64,000 bases of DNA from Salinigranum salinum (lineage in GTDB: Archaea; Halobacteriota; Halobacteria; Halobacteriales; Haloferacaceae): positions 372,001 through 436,000 of the forward strand of contig NZ_VTOJ01000002.1 of assembly GCF_009176545.1 (NCBI RefSeq), read 5' to 3'. This document shows, piece after piece, positions 52,119 to 60,301 of the stretch. How positions within the stretch are numbered: position 1 is the first letter of the stretch; each line of letters starts with the position of its first letter. Both the position numbers and the translations under genes were made by a program. The notes below the pieces were generated by a model that was given only the letters and a program-made list of their open reading frames with translations, ran no database searches and was not told the DNA's origin.

Positions 52119-54743
52119 TCAGCGCCCCCGGAACCAGGAGACGAACCCGCTCTCGACACCCTCCTCGCTCGTCGTGCTCCCGAAGTAGATGCGGAGCTGT
52201 TTGATCGCGAGCCACGAGAACGGGACGATCAGGACGGCGCCGACCGCCCGCTCGAACGCGCGGACGTGGACGCCGGCACCGACCGGTTCGAGCGTCGAGA
52301 CGCCCAGTTGCTCGAGCAGGACCGCCCCCGTCGGCTCGAAGAGTTCGAACGGGAACAGCGGGTCGAGCGGCGTCTTGACGACGACGTACATCCCGTCGAG
52401 CAGCGTGACGAGGCTGTAGACGAACAGTCGAACGACGTCGAGCGCCGAGAGCCCGACACCGGTGTAGACGGTCGCGGTGGCGGGGTCGCGGAGACCACCG
52501 AACGCGAGGTAGAGGCCGCCGAACGCGAGCGCGACCAGGCCGACGACGGCCGCCAGGACGAGCGGGACCTCGCCCAGCAGGAGGACGAACTTCGCCGCGT
52601 TCAGCTCGACGATCCGGGCCCAGTTCCCGTCCAGTCTCGCGCGGCGGATCCGCGCGTCCTGTTCTCGCAGGTAGTGTTTCTCGGTGAGTGCACGTCGGTA
52701 CCGACCACTCCTGATCAGCTGTCGGTGGATGGTCTCGTGGGTCCAGGCCTGCTTCTCGAACCGCGTACGATCGGCGTCGCGACGGGCGATCCCCTCGTCG
52801 TCTGGCGTCTCGACGGCGGCCCTGCCGTCCCCGTCGGTGCCGTCCGGTTCGGTACGGTCGTCGCCGCAGTTCGGCATCTCGTCACCGACGTCGTGGGGGG
52901 CGTCATCCGCGTGATCGACGGTGCCGCGTGCCCGGAGCGCCCGTGCAATCCGACCGACGACACCGCTCTCCGCGACCGTCCCGTCTGCCACGTCGTACAG
53001 GTCGACCGCGGAGAGCGTGGTCGAGCGGTCCATGTCGCAGTCGGTGAACGTCGCGCGGTAGATCCGCGCCCCGTCGAACCGCGCGGACCGGAGATCCGTC
53101 TCGACGAACGAGGCGTCCTCCAGGGTGGCGTTCCGGAAGTCCGCGAACCGGCAGTTCGCGCCGTCGAAGACGGCGCCGGAGAGCTCGCCGCAGGCGAAGT
53201 TCGTGCCGTGCAGGTCGGCCTCACTGAAATCCGCTCTCTCGAACGTCGTTCGCCTGAACGAGTCCGACGGTTCGACGACGAGTTCGCGGGTGCGGTCGAT
53301 CGTCGTCTCGTCGGCCGTCACCCGGGCGGTGCGCAGGTCCTGTCCGCGGAAGTTCGCGCGGGAGAAGTCGGCGCGGTTGACGTGGCGCGCCAGGTGGACG
53401 GTCGCGTCGGTCAGGTCCGCGCCAGTGAAGTCGGCATTAGCGACGTCCGCGTTCGTGAAGTCGACGCCCCTGAGGACGGTTCGACGGAACGACGCCCCCG
53501 ACAGTCGGCAGCCGGAGAGGTCCGCGTTCGAGACGTCGGCCTCGTCGAAGGTGGCGGAGGCGAGGTGTCTCTTGAGGGGCGAGACGTCGAAGCTCGACAC
53601 GTCCGACCCGGGGAAGTTCACGTCAACGGACCGGGGGAACCGCGTCCGGGAGAAGTCGACCGCGGAGAGGTCCGAGTCGACGAACGAGAGCTCCAGGTGG
53701 TCCTCGAACGTCGTCCCCGAGAAGTCGCCGTCGCCCTCGAAGACGCACCGAAACACGGGACCCTGCTCGAAGACCGCGTCCGAGAAGTCGGCACCGCGTT
53801 CGAACGTGCCGGTGAATCCGGTCGAAGCCGCGAACCGGGCCCCCGAGAAGTCGGCCCGCCGTTCGAAGACGTTGGTGTCCCAGAAGCGTACCTCCATCTC
53901 GAACGTCGCGTTCGAGAAGTCCGCCTCGTCGCGGAACCGCGCGCCGTGGAAGTGTGCCCAGTCACCGACCCGAACGCCCGAGAAGTCCGCTCGCCCCGCG
54001 AACGAGGTGTCCCGAAAGAACGCCGCGCCCGCGACCGTGGCGTCTTCGAAGGTCGCGTCCGCCTCGAACGCCGCCCCGGAGAACTGCGCCGAGATGGGCG
54101 TCGGTGCGCGCTTGCCGTGGCCCGTTCGTGACCCGCGCTCTTCGAACCGTGCGTTCGCAAAGCCCGCGTCGGCCGCGAACGTCGCGGACGAGCAGTCGAC
54201 CGCACCACCGAACGTCGCACGGTCGAGGGAGACGGACGCCTCGAAGGTCGTCTCGGTCAGGTCGACACGGCCGGCGACCTCGATCGCCCGTGCGTCGATC
54301 GGCACACGGATCGTCGCCCCCCGCCACTCGAACGAGTCGAACCGGGCGTGCCGGAGGTCGATCGGTCCGTCGACGGCGACCGTCGTCCCCGTGAGGTCGA
54401 GCGATCCGAGGTCGGCGTCGATGAACTGGGGCGGGCGGAGACCGTCGCCGTCGAGTGCCCGTCGTTCCCCCCTGACGACCGCGACGAACTCCGCTGTGAG
54501 TTCCTCCTGCGCCACCCCGTCCGGGTCGTGGAAGACGCACACTCCCCGATCAGTCGCCTCGTGTGGACAGCGCCAGACCAGCCGCCCGTCCGTGGTCTCC
54601 TCGAGGACGCCGTCGCTGTCGAGACTGTCGATCTGACACGGGGTCTCCGTGGTGGCGTCCCACTCTGCCGGATCGAGCGTGTGACGACAGCGGACCACAG
54701 TGGACTGGCTCGATCCCGTCTCGGTGTGTGTCGTGTCCGTCAT
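52119..54743 (-). CDS. Large pentapeptide-repeat protein with N-terminal zinc module and C-terminal membrane domain
   Basis: An 874-residue protein. Residues 1-80 carry Cys/His pairs (VVRCRHTLD, WRCPHEATDRGVCVFHD) that could hold zinc. Residues about 110-585 are pentapeptide repeats of the A(D/N)Lxx/F type (e.g. ADFSRANFRGQDL, ADFSEADLHGTNF), forming a long right-handed quadrilateral helix. An acidic linker (590-670) and a basic helix follow, then three or four membrane helices (about 715-860). The role is unknown; the pattern resembles pentapeptide proteins fused to channel-like or anchoring helices. A preceding in-frame GTG at 54752 is a less likely start. Confidence 0.82.
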   Translation of the reverse strand: MTDTTHTETGSSQSTVVRCRHTLDPAEWDATTETPCQIDSLDSDGVLEETTDGRLVWRCPHEATDRGVCVFHDPDGVAQEELTAEFVAVVRGERRALDGDGLRPPQFIDADLGSLDLTGTTVAVDGPIDLRHARFDSFEWRGATIRVPIDARAIEVAGRVDLTETTFEASVSLDRATFGGAVDCSSATFAADAGFANARFEERGSRTGHGKRAPTPISAQFSGAAFEADATFEDATVAGAAFFRDTSFAGRADFSGVRVGDWAHFHGARFRDEADFSNATFEMEVRFWDTNVFERRADFSGARFAASTGFTGTFERGADFSDAVFEQGPVFRCVFEGDGDFSGTTFEDHLELSFVDSDLSAVDFSRTRFPRSVDVNFPGSDVSSFDVSPLKRHLASATFDEADVSNADLSGCRLSGASFRRTVLRGVDFTNADVANADFTGADLTDATVHLARHVNRADFSRANFRGQDLRTARVTADETTIDRTRELVVEPSDSFRRTTFERADFSEADLHGTNFACGELSGAVFDGANCRFADFRNATLEDASFVETDLRSARFDGARIYRATFTDCDMDRSTTLSAVDLYDVADGTVAESGVVGRIARALRARGTVDHADDAPHDVGDEMPNCGDDRTEPDGTDGDGRAAVETPDDEGIARRDADRTRFEKQAWTHETIHRQLIRSGRYRRALTEKHYLREQDARIRRARLDGNWARIVELNAAKFVLLLGEVPLVLAAVVGLVALAFGGLYLAFGGLRDPATATVYTGVGLSALDVVRLFVYSLVTLLDGMYVVVKTPLDPLFPFELFEPTGAVLLEQLGVSTLEPVGAGVHVRAFERAVGAVLIVPFSWLAIKQLRIYFGSTTSEEGVESGFVSWFRGR

Positions 54744-54939
54744 AGATCCCACGCCGCGCGATTCGGTCCCGCGAGCGACGAACTCTCAACCGCACAACTC
54801 GAACGCTAATAACTGTTCGCCCGCGAGCGCCGGCACGGGAGCCGCGAACCGTGGTCCGCTCGTCCGGCACGACCGTGACAGGAGCGGCGGCAGTCGAGAG
54901 AACGACGACGATTTGTCGTCACGGACCGAACTCGACCCG

Positions 54940-55194
54940 ATGCGACCCATCCGGTTCGAGACGGCCGACACCGACGACTACACCCAGATCGGCGAGGGGC
55001 TGACGCGCGTCGCGCGAGCGGCGGGGCGGCTCGAAACCGGTCACGCGGTCGGCAGGTACGCCCTGCGACACGACGACGGCTGTGCGGTCTGCGGCGAACG
55101 GGTCGCGGCGGGCGAGACGTTCTACCTCGACCCCGAGACGGGCGACCTGCTCTGTGCGACCCACGGCCGAGCGCGACGCGGCGAAGACGAGTAA
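54940..55194 (+). CDS. Small zinc-finger protein (84 aa)
   Basis: An 84-residue protein. A helical first half (IGEGLTRVARAAGRLETGHAV) is followed by CAVCGERVAAGETFYLDPETGDLLC and ATHGR, giving a C-x2-C...C-x2-H zinc site. This ribbon is common in haloarchaeal small proteins. It is divergent from the pentapeptide protein. Function unknown; the start is uncertain because the frame stays open upstream. Confidence 0.62.
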   Translation: MRPIRFETADTDDYTQIGEGLTRVARAAGRLETGHAVGRYALRHDDGCAVCGERVAAGETFYLDPETGDLLCATHGRARRGEDE

Positions 55195-55392
55195 CCGGAG
55201 AGCGGACGGACAGCGGCTCGTGGCGCGGCGCGAGTCCGTTATATGACAGTAAATTGTGACGAAACCGAACGTCGTGACACGACAGAACGTCGCAACGTGG
55301 GACCGTTGGTACACGATTCCGAGCGTAATCAATATTCCTTGTTACAGGTCCGGAAAGTTCTTTACCGATTCCCGGCACGCATCAAGACACAC

Positions 55393-57717
55393 ATGGGAGT
55401 GCTCTGGCTGGACGACGTGCGGTCCGACGACCTGGAGACGGTCGGCGGGAAGGCGGCCTCACTGGGGGAACTCACGGCGGCGGGTCTACCGGTGCCGCCC
55501 GGGTTCGTGGTCACCGCAGGGACCTACCGGACGTTCATCGAGACGGCCGGGATCGACGACGAGCTGTTCGACGCCGTCGACGTCGACTCCGAGGACTCGA
55601 AGGCGCTCAAGGCCGCTCACGAGCGGGCACACGCGCTGATCATGGAGACGCCGCTGCCCGACGAGGTCGCGGCGGAGATCGTCGAGGCGTACCGTTCGAT
55701 CGACGACGGGGAGGCGTTCGTCGCCGTCCGCTCGTCGGCGACCGCGGAAGACCTGCCGGACGCGTCGTTCGCCGGCCAGCAGGAGACGTTTCTCAACGTC
55801 CGCGAGGCCGACCTGATCCGACGGGTGAAAGAGTGCTGGGCCTCGCTGTTCTCCCAGCGCGCTATCTACTACCGCAACCAGAAGGGGTTCGACCACGACG
55901 CGGTCGACATCGCTGTCGTGGTCCAGCGGATGGTCGACGCCGACAAGTCGGGCGTGATGTTCACCTCCCACCCCTCGACGGGCGAACCGCGCATCATCAT
56001 CGAGGCGGCGTGGGGGCTGGGGGAGGCGGTCGTCTCGGGTGCCGTCTCGCCCGACAACTACGTCGTCAACCGTGCGACCCAGCGCACGGAGGACGTCACC
56101 GTCGCCGACAAGAAGCTGATGCACGTCAAGGACGCGGAGACGGGCGAGACCGTCGAGCGAAAGGTGCCCGACGATCGCCGGACTGAGCGGGTGCTCTCCG
56201 ACGAGGAGATCGCCCGGCTCGTCGATCTCGGCGAACAGGTCGAGACGCACTACGGCCAGCCACAGGACGTCGAGTGGGCTGTCTTCGACGACGAGGTGTA
56301 CATGCTCCAGTCGCGGCCGATCACGACCATCTCCGACACGGCGGTCTCCAACGTCTCGGACGTCGGCGTGGGAGCCACCGACGGCGACGTGGCGGGCGAG
56401 GCCACCGACGGGGCCGGCGAGACCACTCGTGACCAGACCGCCGTGGGCGAGGTACTCCTGCGGGGGCTGGGTGCGAGTCCGGGCATCGCCTCCGGGCCCG
56501 CGCGGATCGTCACCAAACTCGACCACCTCGATCAGGTCGCCGAGGGCGACATCATCGTCACCGAGATGACGATGCCGGACATGGTGCCGGCGATGAAGCG
56601 CGCCGCGGGCATCGTCACCGACGAGGGCGGGATGACCTCTCACGCGGCGATCGTCTCGCGGGAACTCGGCGTGCCCGCAGTGGTCGGGAGCAGCTCGGCG
56701 ACGCGACAGCTTGAGGACGGGCAGCCGATCACCATCGACGGCGACAAGGGGACCATCAGGGAAGGGGTCGAGTCGAAGGAGAAACAGCGCCAGCCGGTCG
56801 AGGACGCCCGGCCCAAGACGCCCGTCAAGCCGATGACCGCCACGGAGGTCAAGGTGAACGTCTCGATCCCCGAAGCCGCCGAACGCGCGGCGGCGACGGG
56901 TGCGGACGGCGTCGGCCTCCTGCGGATCGAGCACATGGTACTCTCCCTGGGCAAGACACCCGAGCGATTCATCGCGGACAACGGCGAGCGGGCGTACGTC
57001 GACGAGATAATCGAGGGCGTGCGGACCGTGGCGGACGAGTTCTACCCGCGCCCCGTACGCGCCCGGACCCTCGACGCCCCCTCCGACGAGTTCCGTCAGC
57101 TCCAGGGCGGCGAGGACGTCCCGCGCGAGCACAACCCGATGCTCGGCTACCGCGGGATCAGGCGGTCACTGGGAAATCCGCGCGTGTTCAAGCTCGAACT
57201 GGAGGCGTTCCGCCGCCTGTACGACATGGGCTACGACAACCTCGAGGTGATGTTCCCCCTGGTCAACGACGCCGAGGACGTCGTCCGCGCCCGCAAACAC
57301 ATGAGAGAGGCGGGGATCGATCCCGGCAAACGCGAGTGGGGGGTGATGATCGAGACGCCCGCGTCGGCGCTGCAGGTCGAGGCGATGGCGAAAGCCGGCA
57401 TCGACTTCGCCTCGTTCGGCACCAACGACCTCACGCAGTACACGCTGGCCGTGGACCGCAACAACGAGAACGTCGCGAGCGTCTACGACGAACTCCACCC
57501 CGCCGTCCTGGAGCTCATCGGATCGACCATCGAGACCTGCCGCGACCACGGGGTCGAGACGAGCATCTGTGGACAGGCCGGCTCGAAGCCCCGGATGGTG
57601 CAGTTCCTCGTCGAACGCGGTATCTCGTCGATCTCCGCGAACATCGACGCCGTCCGCGACGTCCAGCACGAGGTCAAACGGGTCGAACAGAAACTGCTCC
57701 TGGACTCGGTCAGGTAG
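55393..57717 (+). CDS. ppsA: Phosphoenolpyruvate synthase
   Basis: A 774-residue enzyme that converts pyruvate and ATP to PEP, AMP and phosphate for gluconeogenesis. The nucleotide-binding domain has GGKAASLGELTAAG and AVRSSATAEDLPDASFAGQ. The phosphohistidine domain has GGMTSHAAIVSRELG with the catalytic His, and the PEP/pyruvate barrel has IMVETPASAL-like IETPASALQVE, SFGTNDLTQ and the catalytic Cys in SICGQAG. A linker of about 45 low-complexity residues (around 315-360) sits between domains 1 and 2. A TTCTTTACCG box at 55358-55367 precedes the ATG. Such genes are TrmB targets in other haloarchaea. Confidence 0.96.
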   Translation: MGVLWLDDVRSDDLETVGGKAASLGELTAAGLPVPPGFVVTAGTYRTFIETAGIDDELFDAVDVDSEDSKALKAAHERAHALIMETPLPDEVAAEIVEAYRSIDDGEAFVAVRSSATAEDLPDASFAGQQETFLNVREADLIRRVKECWASLFSQRAIYYRNQKGFDHDAVDIAVVVQRMVDADKSGVMFTSHPSTGEPRIIIEAAWGLGEAVVSGAVSPDNYVVNRATQRTEDVTVADKKLMHVKDAETGETVERKVPDDRRTERVLSDEEIARLVDLGEQVETHYGQPQDVEWAVFDDEVYMLQSRPITTISDTAVSNVSDVGVGATDGDVAGEATDGAGETTRDQTAVGEVLLRGLGASPGIASGPARIVTKLDHLDQVAEGDIIVTEMTMPDMVPAMKRAAGIVTDEGGMTSHAAIVSRELGVPAVVGSSSATRQLEDGQPITIDGDKGTIREGVESKEKQRQPVEDARPKTPVKPMTATEVKVNVSIPEAAERAAATGADGVGLLRIEHMVLSLGKTPERFIADNGERAYVDEIIEGVRTVADEFYPRPVRARTLDAPSDEFRQLQGGEDVPREHNPMLGYRGIRRSLGNPRVFKLELEAFRRLYDMGYDNLEVMFPLVNDAEDVVRARKHMREAGIDPGKREWGVMIETPASALQVEAMAKAGIDFASFGTNDLTQYTLAVDRNNENVASVYDELHPAVLELIGSTIETCRDHGVETSICGQAGSKPRMVQFLVERGISSISANIDAVRDVQHEVKRVEQKLLLDSVR

Positions 57718-57778
57718 CTCGACTCGGTCCGATAGCGCCCAACACCGCCGGTTCGTGCACTCCCGCTCGGTCGTCGCT

Positions 57779-59371
57779 TCACTTCTCGACGGTGACGCTC
57801 GGGAACGTCGCGGCGACGACGCTCCCACGGGGAGACCGCGGTTCGACGGTGACGTTCCCGTCGAGCGAGGTGACGAGGCTACTGACGACCCAGACGCCCA
57901 GCTGCGAGCCGTGGCGGATGGGATGTTCCTCCAGCCCGCCGGTGAGGAGTCGGCGGTCCTGCTCGGGGATGCCCGGACCGTCGTCGCTGACGCGGATCGA
58001 CACGCGTTCGTCGCCGCCCTCGTGGACGCGGACGACCTCGATGCGGACCCACGGATCGGAGTCGTTGTGGACGATGGCGTTCTCGACGAGTTCGTGGACG
58101 ACGAGCGAGAGCGACTGCGTCCCCCGGACGACCGCCACGGCGGGGAGCGACGTCTCGATCACCGCGAGAGGGTACCGCTCGCCGAGCCGCTCGGTCACCT
58201 CGTTCACGACGGCCACCAGGTCGATCGGTGTGGTGGGGCGGTCGTCGGCGTTGACCTCGCGGTAGCGGCGGGCCTGTTCGCTCAGCGAGAGCAGCTCGCG
58301 CGCGGCTGCACCGATCGTCGTCGCCGCGGTCGCCGTCTCGGCGTCGCGGTCGCTCGCCAGCGCGGCCGCGTGTCCGAGGATGATGTTCGCCTTGTTCCGC
58401 AGGTTGTGCCGGAGCACCCGGTCGAGCACGTTGATCCGCTGTTTGTACTGGGAGATGTCGTAGTGGACGACCGCTACCCGGACGGGGGCGGCGTCCGCGA
58501 CGGGGACGATACCGGCAGAGAACCACCGGCGGGTTCGCTTCCCGTGACAGGGGTACTCGATCCAGTCGCCGTCGCTCTCGCCGTCGACCACGCGACGGAT
58601 CGCCTTGGCGGCCGCCGTCGCGAACGTGTCGTTAGCCTGGTCGCAGACCGCGATGTAGTTGCGGCCGACGTCGGTCTCGTCGGGGTCGCGACCGTTCTCC
58701 GCGCCGAACCGCGTCCACGCGTCGTTGACCAGCAGGATGACCCCGTCCTCGTCGAGGAGCGCGACGGGGAACGGGACGGTCGAGAGCGAGTCGAGCACGT
58801 CGACGTCGGCCGGCCGTCCGTCCTTCATCGGGTGGTCGTCGCTGCGGTCGTCGTCGGCAGTACCGCCACCTTCGACGGCACGGTCGCCACCAGTGTGTTG
58901 ACCTGCGTCCCCATCGCTGGTCCCGCCGGGCCGAACGGACGTCGCGTCCCCATCGGAGTCGGTGGGGGTCGACACCGTGGTGCCGACGGTGGTGGGGTCG
59001 GTGGACTCACGCGGACCGGTCACGCCGCGGAGCCTGTCGTCGGTGGGCGCCGCCACGCTCGTGAGGAGGTCGACGAGCGTCGGCGTCACGACCGGCACGT
59101 CGGCTGCGTGCACCCAGTCCGGGGCGGGCGTCTCCGATCGAGAGAGGACGTAGACGTCGCCGGAGAGCGCCTCGAACCACGGTGGAGGCGTCGTTCCGAG
59201 CACTTCGGCGTCGACGATCACCCACTCGGCGTCGGGGACGTCGGCGGCCGTCCCGAAACTGTCCGCTGACCGCGTCGTGATGTGGTCGGCAGACAGCCCG
59301 TCGAACGCGTCGGACCGGTCGACCCGATCCGAGACGTACAACAGCGTGTCACGGCGTGACTGGGGATGCAT
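57779..59371 (-). CDS. PAS-domain sensor histidine kinase
   Basis: A 530-residue soluble kinase. The N-terminal about 110 residues are an uncharacterised alpha/beta domain (LLYVSDRVDRSDAFDGL, then EWVIVDAEVLG) resembling the DICT/receiver-like domain seen before PAS in other haloarchaeal kinases. A disordered acidic linker (115-185), a PAS domain (about 190-305), and a HisKA-like helix with H322 (RVLRHNLRNKAN, the form typical of haloarchaea) follow. The HATPase has ELVENAIVHN, DDGPGIP and LGVWVVSSL. No response regulator is adjacent. Confidence 0.9.
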   Translation of the reverse strand: MHPQSRRDTLLYVSDRVDRSDAFDGLSADHITTRSADSFGTAADVPDAEWVIVDAEVLGTTPPPWFEALSGDVYVLSRSETPAPDWVHAADVPVVTPTLVDLLTSVAAPTDDRLRGVTGPRESTDPTTVGTTVSTPTDSDGDATSVRPGGTSDGDAGQHTGGDRAVEGGGTADDDRSDDHPMKDGRPADVDVLDSLSTVPFPVALLDEDGVILLVNDAWTRFGAENGRDPDETDVGRNYIAVCDQANDTFATAAAKAIRRVVDGESDGDWIEYPCHGKRTRRWFSAGIVPVADAAPVRVAVVHYDISQYKQRINVLDRVLRHNLRNKANIILGHAAALASDRDAETATAATTIGAAARELLSLSEQARRYREVNADDRPTTPIDLVAVVNEVTERLGERYPLAVIETSLPAVAVVRGTQSLSLVVHELVENAIVHNDSDPWVRIEVVRVHEGGDERVSIRVSDDGPGIPEQDRRLLTGGLEEHPIRHGSQLGVWVVSSLVTSLDGNVTVEPRSPRGSVVAATFPSVTVEK

Positions 59372-59673
59372 GACTCTCGAGCGTTCGTTCTGGTTTATCC
59401 CTCCGTCGGATATAATAATACCGACAAAACAGTGCTCGGAAGAATATCCGGGACTCTGATGTGTTTAACCTGACGTTATCGTCGAATACAACGGCTCTTA
59501 CCTGTTTTCAGCCCTGAAACACGGATCGACCCGTGGACGAGTGTCCAGGGCGAGGGCGGTCGTGACAGCCAACTACTACGATCCGACGAGCACTCGTTCG
59601 GCACGTGTGACGCTCGCTTTACACGTCCTCGAAGAATCTCAAGACTTACGTCCACGCTCACCAACTATCCACC
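59372..59673. other. Divergent promoter region
   Basis: An AT-rich TATAATAATA at 59410-59419 and GGATAAACC on the minus strand near 59395-59402 are candidate boxes for the leftward kinase. A GACTTACG box about 24-32 bp before the GTG at 59674 may serve the rightward gene. I see no repeat or gene. Confidence 0.5.
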
Positions 59674-60246
59674 GTGACATCCGCGGCTCTGGCGTCGACG
59701 CTCGCCGACGTCGCTCTGCCGTTCGTCTTCTCCGAGAGCGGGTGGTTCGCGTCGCTCGTCCGGACCGCGACGGGATGGCCGGGGCTGGGGATCATCTTCG
59801 GCTACTCGTTCCTCATCGCCTTCGCGCTGCCGGGGGTGAGCGAGATCGTCCTGCTCGCGCCGCTGAACCTCGGCCTGCCGGGGTGGGCGAACACGACTCT
59901 CATCGTCCTCACGTCGGGGGTGGGCAAGGCCGCCGGGAGCGTCTTCGCCTTCCACATCGGGCAGGAGGCGAAGGAGTCGGGTCCCATCATCCGCGCCCTG
60001 CGACGGTCGCCCATCGACGTCGTGGCGTGGTCCGAGAAGAAGACCGTCCAGCTCGCACAGCGGTACGGGTACGGTGGTCTCGCGCTGGCTCTCTGCGTGC
60101 CGGGTTTCCCCGACACCCTGTCGATCTACGCGTTCTCGGTGCTCGAAGAGGACTACTGGCGGTTCGCGCTGGCGACGTTCGTCGGGAGCGTCGGCCGGCT
60201 CGTCGTGACCATCGTCGGCGTCGAGGCGTTCTTCTACCTGTTCTGA
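59674..60246 (+). CDS. VTT/DedA (SNARE-associated, YqaA-like) membrane protein
   Basis: A 190-residue membrane protein with four or five helices. FALPGVSEIVLLAPLN and GVGKAAGSVFAFHIGQ, then PGFPDTLSIYAFSVLE and a final helix, fit the VTT/DedA group, which moves phospholipids or the lipid carrier across membranes in known members. It starts at GTG. It is 55 bp upstream of the next sensor kinase on the same strand, so the two may be co-transcribed. Confidence 0.82.
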   Translation: MTSAALASTLADVALPFVFSESGWFASLVRTATGWPGLGIIFGYSFLIAFALPGVSEIVLLAPLNLGLPGWANTTLIVLTSGVGKAAGSVFAFHIGQEAKESGPIIRALRRSPIDVVAWSEKKTVQLAQRYGYGGLALALCVPGFPDTLSIYAFSVLEEDYWRFALATFVGSVGRLVVTIVGVEAFFYLF

Positions 60247-60301
60247 AATTCAAGGCTGTTCACCGAAACGTACATACTCCTCGGAAATAGTGTTCAATGG
60301 G

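Noticed and set aside
54800-54819. CGAAC-N10-GTTCG inverted repeat near the pentapeptide gene
   Set aside because: The half-sites match the denitrification palindrome, but the spacer is 10 rather than 2 bases between CGAAC and GTTCG, so it is not counted as a site.
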